A DNA stretch of 64,000 nucleotides from assembly GCA_030549335.1 (NCBI GenBank), contig CM060196.1, positions 7,393,501 to 7,457,500 of the forward strand, given 5' to 3'. This document shows, in pieces, positions 22,976 through 34,070 of this stretch (position 1 is its first letter; every line of letters starts with the position of its first letter). Origin of the DNA: Pontederia crassipes. Lineage: Eukaryota > Streptophyta > Magnoliopsida > Commelinales > Pontederiaceae. A program made the position numbers and the translations under genes. The notes beneath the pieces are model-generated. The model ran no database searches. It saw nothing but the letters and a program-made list of their open reading frames with translations, and was not told where the DNA came from.

Positions 22976-25900
22976 ATGCAGGACTTGGACCATCAAGAGG
23001 AACATTACCAATCAGATCCTGAATCTGAAAGAAGATTTTTAAGAAGAAGGAGATTGCAAAGGCTTGAGGCAAGGAGAAGGATATTTGAAGAAGAAGAGGA
23101 AGAAGCATACAACCTTGAATTTGAAAGAGTTATGAATCAAAATATGGCAGCTCCTAGAACTCTTAGGGACTGTTATTCACCAAGCAATGCAAGGAATCAA
23201 CAAGGGGGAGGAGCCTTAGCACCTGTGGCAAATTTTGAAGTTAATCCAGCCTTGATTTCTATGATTAGGCAAAGTCAGTTTTCTGGACTTGGGACTGAAG
23301 ATCCAGCATGTCATTTGGACAATTTCAAGGAGATATGCAGCACTGTGAACTTCAATAATATCCCCATGAATGCAGTGTATATGAGATTATTTCCCTTCTC
23401 ACTCAAGGACAAGGCCAAGATATGGTTTAAAGGATTGAATCCTGAAGAGGTAGCCACTTGGGAATCAATTGTTCAATTGTTCCTTTCAGAATTCTTTCCT
23501 CCTTCAAAAACTGATAACTTCAGGGATCAAATAGTGAGGTTCTATCAGTTGGACCAAGAAAATATTTGTGAGGCATGGCAAAGGCTTCAAGGATTATTAA
23601 GGGCATGTCCCCATCATGGTTTTGAGAAGTGGCAGCTAGTCAACTATTTTCATAAGGGGTTGAACTACCCTAGCAAGGTGGCATTGGATACTGCTGCAGG
23701 AGGCATCTTTGCATCTAAAAACATTGATGAAGCTTATCAACTCATTGAAAACATAGCCAAGAATCACCACTTCCTTACCCATGATAGAACCAGGAGGCCA
23801 CCCATGGACAATTCAGTGAATCAATTGTCCACTCAACTTGAAGAGGTGTTGTACAAGACTTTGGAGAGGTTGAACTTGACTCCCAATGGCAATAGGACTT
23901 CCAATTCTGAAACAAGGTGTTGTGTATGTGGGAATCAAGGCCATGTGTCAGAGAATTGCAACTTAATTATGCAGCAAGTGGACCAAAATGTGGATCGAAT
24001 CAATGCTGTGGGCAATTACGGAATCAAACCTCCTGCTGAATTTTATACTCCAGAAAACAGGAATCATCCATACTTTTCTTACAAGGGCAACAACTATCAA
24101 GGAGCTCCTATGCAAAATTCAAATTGGCAGCCTAAAATCCTACCAAGGAATCAACCACCACCACCTTATGGAAATCAAGGCCAAAGTGCACCAATTCAAA
24201 GGAATCTATATGAGCCACCACCTCAAGTCCAAGCATCACAATTCCAAAATGAAATGAAGGAGATGCTTCAACAAATTCTGAAGAAGCAGGACAGCCAAGG
24301 AGAGGAGATTTTGAAGATCAATTCTAGATTGGATGCCATGAATGCAAATCAGAAATTGTTGGAAAGCCAAATTGCTCAACAAGCTAGTACATCCACTAGA
24401 CCTCCCTTATTCTTTCCTGGACAGCCAGAAGTAAATCCAAAGGAGCAAGCAAAGGCCATCCAGCTCAGAAGTGGTAAAATGGTGGAGGAACCAATGAAGA
24501 AAGTGGATGATAATCAAGCCAATTCAGACTCAAGGGTTGCTGAAAAGCCAAGTGAACAACCAAGTGAGGAAATTAGGAATTCAAGCCCTCAAATTGAAGC
24601 AAATCCAAGGGTTTTTGACAAGGTACCCTTCCCTCAAAGGTTAATCAAGGCAAGACAAGACCAGCAATATGGAAGGTTCTTGGAAATCCTGAAGAAGCTA
24701 TACATAAATGTTCCTTTTGTTGAAGCCATCCAGAAAATGCCATCATATGCCAAGTTTCTAAAGGAAATCCTAACCAAGAAGAGAAGGGTATTGGAGCATG
24801 AGACTATAGCATTGACTGAAGAGGCTTCTGCAATTATCCAGAATAAGTTGCCTCCAAAGCTCAAGGATCCAGGAAGCTTCTCAATTCCATGTGAGATAGG
24901 CAATAGAAAAATTCAAAGAGCCATGTGTGACTTGGGAGCTTCTGTGAGTGTCATACCCTTATCATTGTGTAGGAAACTTGAAGTTGGAGATTTGAAGCCA
25001 ACAAATATGTCCCTTCAGCTGGCAGACAGATCCATCAAATATCCACATGGGATTATTGAGGACATACCCCTCAAAGTTGGTAAATTCTATATTCCAGTTG
25101 ATTTTGTTGTATTAGATATGGATGAAGATGTGAACACCCCCATTCTCCTTGGGAGGCCCTTTCTAGCCACTGCAGGGGCTGTAATTAATGTTAAGGAAGG
25201 GAGATTGACCTTCCAAATTGGAGAGGAGAAGATTGAATTCAATTTGGCCCAAGTTATCAGTAGGCCAAGTTTTCTAGAAAATGATTTTGAAGATGGGCAA
25301 TTGAATCAGGTGGTGGAGCAAGTTTCAGCTATAATCCCTATTGAAGATCCATTGCAAAGGTGTCTAATTTTTGACCATTTGAGAGAATTGGAAGATCCAG
25401 AGGCTATGGCATATAAATCAGTACTGAACTCTTCAATATCAGTGGAAAATGTAGGAATTCAAAGTGAGGTACAACAGGTTATCATTGCTGAATGCCAAGG
25501 CAATCCAGTTCAAGCCAATTCCAAGTTGGAACTCAAGCCTCTTCCTAGCAATTTGAAGTATGAATTCTTGGGGGAGAATTCAACTTTTCCTGTTATCATT
25601 AATGCTAATTTGCCTCAGGATCAGGTGGAAGAGCTGCTGAAGAGGTTGAAATTGTATAGGGAGGTGATAGGCTACTCAATTGAAGATATCAAGGGTATTA
25701 ATCCCTCCATTTGCATGCATAGGATCCCTATGGAGGACAGCTACAAGCCCTCCATTGAATGTCAAAGGAGACTCAACCCAACCATGAAAGAAGTGGTAAA
25801 GAAAGAAGTATTGAAGTTGCTGAATGCAGGAATCATATACTCCATTTCAGATAGTGAATGGGTCAGTCCAGTGCAGGTGGTGCCAAAGAAGGGAGGAATT

Positions 25901-28435
25901 ACAGTGGTGAAGTCAGATTCTGATGAATTGATATCCACAAGAACCATTACAGGTTGGAGGATGTGCATTGACTTCAGGAAGTTAAACAAGGCCACAAGAA
26001 AGGACCATTTCCCATTGTCATTCATTGATCAGATGCTGGAAAGGCTAGCTAGGCATTCCCATTTCTGTTATCTTGATGGGTACTCAGGTTTCTTGCAAAT
26101 TCCAATTCACCCCCAAGATCAACACAAGACTACATTCACTTGTCCATATGGGACTTTTGCCTATAGGAGAATGCCCTTTGGCTTATGCAATGCCCCTGCA
26201 ACTTTCCAAAGGTGTATGATGTCTATATTTTCAGACTTCATTGAAGAAATTATGGAGGTCTTCATGGATGATTTTTCAGTGTATGGAGACTCATTTGATG
26301 CTTGCTTGGACAATTTAACAAAAGTGCTACAAAGATGTAGGGAATCCAATTTGATACTCAATTGGGAGAAATGCCACTTTATGGTCCAAGAAGGAGTTGT
26401 CTTAGGACATGTGGTCTCAAGCAAAGGCATTGAAGTGGACAAGGCAAAAATTGAAGTGATTGAGAAACTACCACCACCCACAAGTGTCAAGGCAATTAGG
26501 AGTTTTTTGGGGCATGCAGGCTTCTACAGGAGGTTTATTAAAGATTTCTCCATGATAACTAGGCCCCTCACCAAGTTGCTGGCCAAGGATGTTGAGTTTC
26601 AATTTGATGAAGAGTGTATGAAGGCATTCAAGAAGTTGAAGGAAGCCCTCATCTCAGCCCCTGTAGTGCAGCCACCTGACTGGACTCTTCCTTTTGAGAT
26701 CATGTGTGATGCTTCTGACCAGGCAGTAGGAGCTGTGCTGGGGCAAACCAAGGAGAAGAAGCACCATGTCATATGCTATGCAAGCAAAACTTTAGATGAA
26801 GCACAAATCAATTATGCAACTACTGAGAAAGAACTTCTTGCTGTGGTGTATGCATTTGACAAATTCAGGCCATACCTGGTGGGATCCAAGGTTATTGTTT
26901 TCACATACCACCAAGCTGTGAGGCACTTAATCAACAAGAAAGAATCCAAGCCAAGGCTAATCAGGTGGATCTTATTGCTTCAAGAATTTGATGTAGAAAT
27001 TAGGGACAAAAGGGGAAGTGAAAATCTAGTAGCTGACCACCTATCAAGAATGGAAGGGATACAGGAATCATCTACACTTCCTATCAATGATGCATTTCCT
27101 GATGATAGTTTGATGGCTGTGGCAATTAATCAAATTCCCTGGTATGCTGACTTGGTCAATTATCTTGCATGTGGAATTACCCCTCCTGACTACACATATC
27201 AGCAAAGAAAGAAATTCTTTCATGACTTGAAAGATTATTATTGGGATGATCCCTTTCTATTCAGAAAATCTCCTGATGGCATGTACAGAAGATGTGTACC
27301 CCAATCTGAATTTCAAGAAATCTTGGAGGCATGCCATTCATCCCCTTATGGAGGTCATGGAGCCACACACAAGACTGCTGCCAAAGTCCTCCAATCTGGA
27401 TTTTATTGGCCAAGTTTATTCAAGGATGCACATATCTTTGTGAAGGGTTGTGATCAATGCCAAAGAGCTGGTTCCATTTCAAGAAGGAATGAAATGCCAC
27501 AACAAGGAATTCTAGAAGTGGAAATATTTGATGTTTGGGGAATTGACTACATGGGGCCTTTCCCTAGTTCGTGTGGTTACAAATTTATTCTTCTAGCTGT
27601 GGACTATGTGTCCAAATGGATTGAGGCCATTCCCATCATTGTAGCTGATTCCAGGGCAGTAATCAAGTTGTTCAAGGAAGTTATCTTTCCAAGGTTTGGA
27701 ATTCCTAGAGTGGTCATAAGTGATGGGGGTAGCCACTTTATTGAAAGGTGTTTTGAAAACCTCCTAATTAAATATGGAGTGAGGCACAAAGTTTCCACTT
27801 CATATCATCCCCATACAAATGGCCAAGCAGAAGTGTCAAATAGGGAGGTAAAGGCCATATTGGAGAAAACAGTTTCTTTGACAAGAAAAGATTGGAGTTT
27901 GAAGTTGAATGAAGCTCTTTGGGCATATAGGACAGCATACAAGACTCCAATTGGTACTTCTCCCTACAAGCTTGTCTATGGAAAAACTTGTCATTTGCCA
28001 ATTGAGTTGAAGCATAAGGCATATTGGGCAGTCAAGGCACTCAATTATGATATGCATGCATGTGGGCAAAAGATGCTTCTCCAAATTGATGAACTTGATG
28101 AAATTAGGCTAAATGCCTACCATAATTCAGAATTCTACAAGGAAAGGACTAAAAGATGGCATGATGGAAGGATTCTGAAAAGGGATTTCAAGGTTGGAGA
28201 CCTTGTATTACTCTTCAACTCAAGATTAAAGATTTTTCCAGGAAAGTTGAAGTCAAGGTGGAGTGGACCATTCAAAATTCATAAAGTATATCCATTTGGT
28301 GCTGTTGACCTTCTGAATGACAAAGATGACATATTTAAGGTAAATGGACAGAGGATAAAGCTTTACAATCCCACAGCCATGGATTCTGCAAAGGAGGAGC
28401 TGACTCTAGCTGATTTGCCACTACCACCTAACTGA
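22976..28435 (+). CDS. Athila gag-pol polyprotein (open frame)
   Basis: 1,819 codons from ATG 22976 (MQDLDHQEEH). Upstream codons to 22949 begin only with TTG. Domains in order: gag core (about residues 90-270, with FPFSLKDKAKIWFKGL); zinc knuckle near 314 (CVCGNQGHVSENC); aspartic protease near 649 (CDLGASVSVIPLSL); RT about 930-1190, with WRMCIDFRKLNKATRKDHFP and the catalytic FMDD near 1096; RNase H from about 1240 (CDASDQAVGAVL); integrase about 1450-1720. The integrase zinc finger and acidic residues in GIDYMGPF, SDGGSHF and GQAEVSNRE are all present. Unusual: residue 1311 is Tyr (FTYHQAV) where the family has an active-site Asp (T-D-H). No chromodomain or env frame was seen. Normally the product forms virus-like particles and copies the element. 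Confidence 0.95.
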   Translation: MQDLDHQEEHYQSDPESERRFLRRRRLQRLEARRRIFEEEEEEAYNLEFERVMNQNMAAPRTLRDCYSPSNARNQQGGGALAPVANFEVNPALISMIRQSQFSGLGTEDPACHLDNFKEICSTVNFNNIPMNAVYMRLFPFSLKDKAKIWFKGLNPEEVATWESIVQLFLSEFFPPSKTDNFRDQIVRFYQLDQENICEAWQRLQGLLRACPHHGFEKWQLVNYFHKGLNYPSKVALDTAAGGIFASKNIDEAYQLIENIAKNHHFLTHDRTRRPPMDNSVNQLSTQLEEVLYKTLERLNLTPNGNRTSNSETRCCVCGNQGHVSENCNLIMQQVDQNVDRINAVGNYGIKPPAEFYTPENRNHPYFSYKGNNYQGAPMQNSNWQPKILPRNQPPPPYGNQGQSAPIQRNLYEPPPQVQASQFQNEMKEMLQQILKKQDSQGEEILKINSRLDAMNANQKLLESQIAQQASTSTRPPLFFPGQPEVNPKEQAKAIQLRSGKMVEEPMKKVDDNQANSDSRVAEKPSEQPSEEIRNSSPQIEANPRVFDKVPFPQRLIKARQDQQYGRFLEILKKLYINVPFVEAIQKMPSYAKFLKEILTKKRRVLEHETIALTEEASAIIQNKLPPKLKDPGSFSIPCEIGNRKIQRAMCDLGASVSVIPLSLCRKLEVGDLKPTNMSLQLADRSIKYPHGIIEDIPLKVGKFYIPVDFVVLDMDEDVNTPILLGRPFLATAGAVINVKEGRLTFQIGEEKIEFNLAQVISRPSFLENDFEDGQLNQVVEQVSAIIPIEDPLQRCLIFDHLRELEDPEAMAYKSVLNSSISVENVGIQSEVQQVIIAECQGNPVQANSKLELKPLPSNLKYEFLGENSTFPVIINANLPQDQVEELLKRLKLYREVIGYSIEDIKGINPSICMHRIPMEDSYKPSIECQRRLNPTMKEVVKKEVLKLLNAGIIYSISDSEWVSPVQVVPKKGGITVVKSDSDELISTRTITGWRMCIDFRKLNKATRKDHFPLSFIDQMLERLARHSHFCYLDGYSGFLQIPIHPQDQHKTTFTCPYGTFAYRRMPFGLCNAPATFQRCMMSIFSDFIEEIMEVFMDDFSVYGDSFDACLDNLTKVLQRCRESNLILNWEKCHFMVQEGVVLGHVVSSKGIEVDKAKIEVIEKLPPPTSVKAIRSFLGHAGFYRRFIKDFSMITRPLTKLLAKDVEFQFDEECMKAFKKLKEALISAPVVQPPDWTLPFEIMCDASDQAVGAVLGQTKEKKHHVICYASKTLDEAQINYATTEKELLAVVYAFDKFRPYLVGSKVIVFTYHQAVRHLINKKESKPRLIRWILLLQEFDVEIRDKRGSENLVADHLSRMEGIQESSTLPINDAFPDDSLMAVAINQIPWYADLVNYLACGITPPDYTYQQRKKFFHDLKDYYWDDPFLFRKSPDGMYRRCVPQSEFQEILEACHSSPYGGHGATHKTAAKVLQSGFYWPSLFKDAHIFVKGCDQCQRAGSISRRNEMPQQGILEVEIFDVWGIDYMGPFPSSCGYKFILLAVDYVSKWIEAIPIIVADSRAVIKLFKEVIFPRFGIPRVVISDGGSHFIERCFENLLIKYGVRHKVSTSYHPHTNGQAEVSNREVKAILEKTVSLTRKDWSLKLNEALWAYRTAYKTPIGTSPYKLVYGKTCHLPIELKHKAYWAVKALNYDMHACGQKMLLQIDELDEIRLNAYHNSEFYKERTKRWHDGRILKRDFKVGDLVLLFNSRLKIFPGKLKSRWSGPFKIHKVYPFGAVDLLNDKDDIFKVNGQRIKLYNPTAMDSAKEELTLADLPLPPN

Positions 28436-29968
28436 TTTCACCTTGTATCAATGTCTAGTCAAAGACATTAAAGAAAGGCACTTCTTGGGAGGTAACCCAA
28501 GCCACTTTACACTTAATCTTTCTGTTTTTGCAGGAATAAGGGATGAGGAACATGTTCAATTCACAAGTCTCAACTTCAGGGAGTACCCTTACCCTTATTT
28601 TTTATTTTTTCCACTGAAAACTCAATGATAACTGATAATATCTTTTTCATTATGATACATTAATCATATCATCATCTGAATTAACATTCATTTCAGTTAT
28701 CCAAATCTGTTTTAGATTAATTTCAGTGAACTTCAGAAATTTCCAATGCATTGTTGAAATTGTGCACTCAAAACTCTGATTTCACTATTTCACTGATATC
28801 TTTTGTTTCTCTACAGGATCAATTGCTACTAATGAAGGTTAGACCACCCAAAGTTTCTAGATGAAGTGCCAAGGGGATCCAAATTCCAAATTTAATGCAT
28901 TTCAATCCCACCCACCCCTCTCCCTTGCCTTTATTTTTCAACCCTGAGGACAGTGTTGAGAATAAGCTTGGGGGAGGAAACCTTGTTCTTTTCTAACCTT
29001 TACACCATGTTTTCAATTGATTTTAATGTTCATATTATAATTCATACCAGGTTATCATTGGTTTTCACAAGTTATCACTAGTTATCACTTGGTTATCAAT
29101 TTTTGGACCCAACTCAATTCTGAATTCATTTTGACTCTGAAATGGGTAGAATACTTTATTTTGACAGTGGGTGCACTCCAATACCAAGTGGTCAACTTGG
29201 CCATTAGCCTTCTTGCTTTAATTGGCATTATGAATTCAGATGCATTTGAATGAAATTTCTAGCTGAAAATTTTTCCTTTTTGTGGGTCACACTAGTTGAT
29301 ACTTATGGATTGAATTAGTAATATCAGATGTCTAGAAGGGAGTCAAGGCTCTTGCTGCCATGCTAAATAGGAAAACTTGACTTTTTGGATAAAGGGATCT
29401 AAACTATACTTGAGTTTGAACTATTGCTCACTTCATGAACAGGATAGAAAAATGAAAAAAGGAAAAGTAAAAAGTCATATGCATGCATAGAAAAAAGGAA
29501 GAGAGCAAAACTTCCAAAGGAATCTCTCTTCAATGCAAAAAGAAAAAAAAATTTAGGAGAGCAAAACTTCCCAAGGAATCTCTCCTAAAGAAAGCATGAA
29601 TAAAAATCAGGTGCTAAACCTGTTTATATGCATTTCATGAATAAAAGTCAGGTGTTAAACCTGTTTAAACAATTGAAAATTTGTTCACGAAGAGATTTGT
29701 AGTTCAACCCCTTTGTAAAGTTGACAATTCCGGCAATTCAAACATGTTATTGCTAGTACTTCTTCCATGGCTTAAATTTGCTTTAGCCTTTGTGATTCCC
29801 TAGCTAGAAATTGAGTTTTTGGAAAGAATGAAGTGTTGGCAAAGTGGGAAACTCATTGGATTCAATTCAGCTAGACTTTACTTCATTTGTGGACTTTTAA
29901 TTCAAGTTTGTCCTTAATTTCTGAATGTTTTGCTTGAGGACAAGCAAAAGGCTAAGCTTGGGGGAGTT
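28436..29968 (+). other. Athila 3' non-coding region with two purine tracts
   Basis: About 1.5 kb lies between gag-pol and the 3' LTR, where some Athila elements carry an env-like ORF. No long frame exists here. AAGCTTGGGGGAG occurs twice: at about 28964-28976 and immediately before the LTR (29954-29966). Both are preceded by GAGGACA-like strings. The second is the working polypurine tract by position. More AGTTATC motifs lie at 29049-29095. Confidence 0.8.
29954..29968 (+). other. Athila polypurine tract
   Basis: AAGCTTGGGGGAGTT directly precedes the TGATCAC of the 3' LTR, where plus-strand synthesis would start. Confidence 0.88.
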
Positions 29969-32900
29969 TGATCACTTGCTGATCACTATATGATTTTAAC
30001 CCATTTTAGATGCAATTCATACATATCGAGTCCCACTTTTGCCTATTTTTGGGCCAATTATACTTTGAATGTAAACATTGTGATAACTAGTTGATATTCC
30101 TCATTTCATACTTAATTCCATGTGCATAGAGGTTCTGAAATGCCAAAATCCATTAATATTTAAATTCTATGCCAAGTTATCATTTTGAGGACAAGTTATC
30201 ATTCCTAAGTATCAAGTTATCATTATTTTGAATGAACTTATTTTCAATGGTTTTCTTGCCCTAAATCCATCATTATTATGTATAAATCATATTTGGATAG
30301 TCACATCTCAACTTGTGCAAAGTTTTAAGTCCATTTGAACAAGTTATCATTTTTCAAGTGCCAAGTTATCGTTAAAGGGCAATTCTGTCATTTCGACATG
30401 CAAAACCATTAATTCTGCACAAGGACCTTAAGCAATCATCTTATTATTGTTCTAACTCATTGCTGGTCAAATTTCATCACATTTGGATAATCAAAACTCA
30501 AGTTATGACAAGTTATCGTTTTTAAGTCATATAAGTTATCGTTTTTGGGGCACTCAAGTTATCACTTTTAGGAATCTCATTCATATTTGATTTTTGACCT
30601 CACTCACTTGTCACTCTAATCAAATTGATGCCTGAAATGCTTTGAACCACCCATATTAGGACATTTCCCAAGATTTCCATAAAGTTATCATTCCGGGCCC
30701 TTGAATTCATTCATATCGATATCGGTTTTCATTCTTGCAACACACCAATTCCCTTTTTGATATAGATCTGATTTTAACTACTGTCCTAATCCTTAGTTGT
30801 TTAAATATTATTAGAAGACTTTCATGCTTGATGTTTTGGCCCTTGTAGCAAGTGGAAAAGGTGGCCAAAAGGAAGAAAAAAGGAGGGGGGACCACTAGCT
30901 TTTTGGCTGTCCAAAAAGTTGTCACTGCTGGAATTTCAGGGCCAGGGGACACATGGCTGTAATCAAAGCACAAAGAATGTTCTGATGCTGATCCAAAGGT
31001 GGGGAGAAGTGATATAAAAGCTGGATTTTTCTGGAGAATGAAGGAGGGGGGTCATTCAAGGGTTTGGAGCAAGGAAGGCTGCAAAGGATTCTGGTGGAGG
31101 AGCTGCTGGCCAGGAAGCTTCAAAGAACCATGAATTGTATCTGTTTCTTACCCCATTTGATGTCAAAACTTGTAAATATGAGGAGCTAAACTCCATTTCT
31201 TCTAGGATAGGGTAGTAGTTTAGATTAGTTTTGGATGGATATGGACTGTTTTATAATTCCTGCACTGAATCATTTCTGATTTTCAGATTTCAGACACTTC
31301 TTTACTGATTTATGCTATGCTACTATTAGATCTAATTGTAACCAATGACTGAGAAGTATTACTTGATCTAATCATTCTACAGAAGTGGATTAAGAATTAA
31401 TGTCAGTTTTCTGATTTCATTCAATTGCAATTCTGATTTCTGATTTGGTTTTCTGATTTCTGAATTTGATTCTTATAAATATCAGAATCTGTTCTTCATT
31501 TCTAACTTGGTTAATTGAGTCCTTGGGATGTTGGTATTGTCCCCATCTTATTCAGAAATGAATCAAGATTGTTTGGGCAATCATTTGACTCAAATCAGAT
31601 TTTCCATTAATTCCTGAACTGAAATCAGAAATCTGATTTTTTCTGGTTTTACATTTCTGAAATCTGATTTGTTATAAATCTGATCTTGCCATTTGAAGAC
31701 CCCATTTGTATTTATAACTGAGAAGTTATCATTTGGTCTAACCCTTGTTCAGAAATGAATCAAGAATCAATGGCAAGTTCTAGATACAAACCCAATTAGA
31801 ATTCTGATTTCTATTTCCTGAAATCTGATTTCTTGAAATCTGAATTCTGATTTTCTTGGGCTGTTTGAATCTGATTGTCATTGGGGATTGAACTAATTGA
31901 ACAACTGAGAGGTTGACATCTATCCCAATCTTGTTCAGAAATGAATTGAGAAGCTTTGACATTCCTATGATTCAAAACTGATTTGGTTTTTCCTGATTTG
32001 AATGAATTGAATGAGTTGCTGATTTTTTGGTTTCCTGAATTCCAAAATCTGATTTCTTGGGCTTTTGAATCTGATTGTCATCAAGGATTGGATAATTGAA
32101 TAGTTGAGAGGCTAATATATGCCATGATCTTATTCAGAAATGAATCAAGATCTTTGACAATTCAGAATTCAAATCTGATTTTTTTTTCCAAAATCTGATT
32201 TCTTAGTTTGATTCTAATTCTATTTTCTGATTGTATGGAATCTGATTGCCAATTGTTAATCCCTATTTTATTCAAATCACTAAGAGGTGTACTCTAGGAA
32301 TCCCTTGCAGTCCAGAGATGGGTCAAGGGGCATTTGGCAAACTTGAATTCCATCAATCCACATTGCTGATTTTTTCAGAAATGTTGATTCCTGTTTTCTC
32401 ATTTTTCTAACTTCTGATTTCCATTGTCAACCCTCATATTAATCCACTACTGAGAGGTAGTCTTAAGGGCTTCTTTGAGATCCAGAGATGGGCCAAGGAG
32501 CAATGGAAATTGTGAACTCATGTGGCCATATGTTTTGTATTTCCAATTGAGTGTGTTTGTGTGGATTCCAATTTATTTTGCAACCGAGAGGTTGATTTTG
32601 AATCTCCTTTGAATTCAGAGATGAATCATGGAACACAAGCACCATTATTGAGTATATTTTATCCTGGTTTGGTTGATTGGAATGATTCCATTTTTTTATG
32701 ATTGTAAATGCAAGTTATCATTCCAAACTTCCTTGAATTGCAAAAAATCAGCATTGAATCTTTCTTTTGAGCCCAATGATAACTTGATTTTCAGTGAGGA
32801 CCCTCTTTTGATTCAACCTAGCTAACAATTATATAATCATATATTGCTTAGTTAGAAGCCAATTGAGCTGTGGGAACACCCATTTTCAAGTTGAATCAAA

Positions 32901-33315
32901 AGTTGGACATTTAGTGATAACTTGTTCCATTCCATCCTTAATTAATTTAGATGAACCCCAAATCCTAGAAGAACCTTCCTCATAGATAGTTAAACCTTTT
33001 TAGACTTCATTCTAGCATTTATAATTCAGTTTTGATAAATTTCCAAAACCCAAAAATCTGTTATCATTTCACTTTCTATAAAAAAAATCTGTTTTCACTT
33101 CCCTTTGAAAATCTGTTTTTAGCCATTAAAGTAGAACTAATTTAGATTGTTTTAGGGTGCCTTAGACTTCAAATTCTTGTGGATACGACAACCCGAGTCT
33201 ACTACAACTTACCTGTGCACTTGCAGCTAGTGAGTTGGGAGACCAAAAAAATGAAAAATTGACATTTTCTTTAATTTCAGCAAGTTATCACTAGAAAACC
33301 CAAATATCACTATCA
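29969..33315 (+). repeat. Athila 3' LTR (full length)
   Basis: 3,347 bp, starting TGATCACTTG and ending CACTATCA. It keeps the 171-base segment missing from the 5' LTR (about 32330-32500) and is otherwise near identical to it. Confidence 0.95.
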
Positions 33316-33320
33316 CTCAG
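33316..33320. repeat. Athila target-site duplication, right copy (CTCAG)
   Basis: It directly follows the terminal CACTATCA and matches 19608-19612. Confidence 0.92.
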
Positions 33321-33623
33321 GATGCACCGGAGGCTGGCCCTAGCTTCCCTCCACCATCGGCGCCCACTGAGCATATTGGGCCTTCTCAGCACAGTACTTC
33401 AGACTTCCATAGCACCTACGACTTCACGGCCCTTTCACAGCAGGTGGCTGTCATAGACCATCGTGTGACACAGATAGACCATCGTGTGACTCAGATAGAT
33501 CAACGTGTTCGACGGATGGAGCGCGACTCCCGCTACCTTATTGGATCGCTAAAGGCCTACTATGCATCGCAGGAATTTATTTCGCCCGTAGCTCGTGAGG
33601 ATGATAGTCCCGATGAGGAGTAG
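33316..33623 (+). pseudogene. SIRE third ORF, 3' part with coiled-coil repeats
   Basis: An open stretch continues the frame cut at 19612 and ends in TAG at 33621-33623. A proline-rich segment is followed by three repeats of a seven-residue unit (IDHRVTQ, IDHRVTQ, IDQRVRR). This is a short coiled coil with I and V at the a and d positions. An acidic tail (REDDSPDEE) ends it. It was separated from its N-terminal part by the Athila insertion. Coiled-coil oligomerisation is inferred; the protein's role is unknown. Confidence 0.75.
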
Positions 33624-34070
33624 TTGGGTTGTCTCCCTCTTTGATGATGTCAAAAGGGAGAGAAGTCTAGGACGATATTTTGCTCTTATGTGTAGGTTAT
33701 GTGTTTATACTATGTGTGTTTTCATTTGTGTCATGCACCATTTTGTAATGACTGATGGATGTATTTATTAGTGCATGAACACATGATGGATGTATCATTA
33801 ACTATGAATGTAATGCGATGACTTTTTCTTCATAATGAAATGCCCTTTGGCTTTAAAGTTTTTTATTCACTTTCCTTCTCGCCATATGTTCCTATTATTC
33901 CAAGGAATTATGAAAATATAAATAACATTGATTTAGGGGGAGGGAAAATAAAATATGCATAAATGTAGGGGGAATTTGTCCATTACTTTCTATGTAAAAT
34001 TTACATTTCATTTTCTGTCCTTCCTATTCTTATCGTCCAATTAATTTACCATCATAAAAAAGGGAGAGAT
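33624..34070 (+). other. SIRE 3' untranslated region and polypurine tract
   Basis: Non-coding. Purine-rich strings GGGGGAGGG (about 33936) and AAAAAAGGGAGAGA (34056-34069) precede the LTR. The latter is the polypurine tract by position. Confidence 0.8.

Larger units (their letters stand above)
19613..33315 (+). mobile_element. Young Athila-type Ty3/gypsy retrotransposon
   Basis: Nearly identical LTRs (19613-22788 and 29969-33315) start TGATCACTTG, end CACTATCA and are flanked by a perfect CTCAG duplication. The primer site TGGCGCCGTTGCCGGGGA follows the 5' LTR and a TTGGGGGAG purine tract precedes the 3' LTR. One open frame encodes gag-pol in gypsy order (protease, RT, RNase H, integrase). 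The primer site, the DLGAS protease and the long 3' non-coding region place it with Athila. Only a handful of substitutions separate the LTRs, so insertion is recent. Confidence 0.95.
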
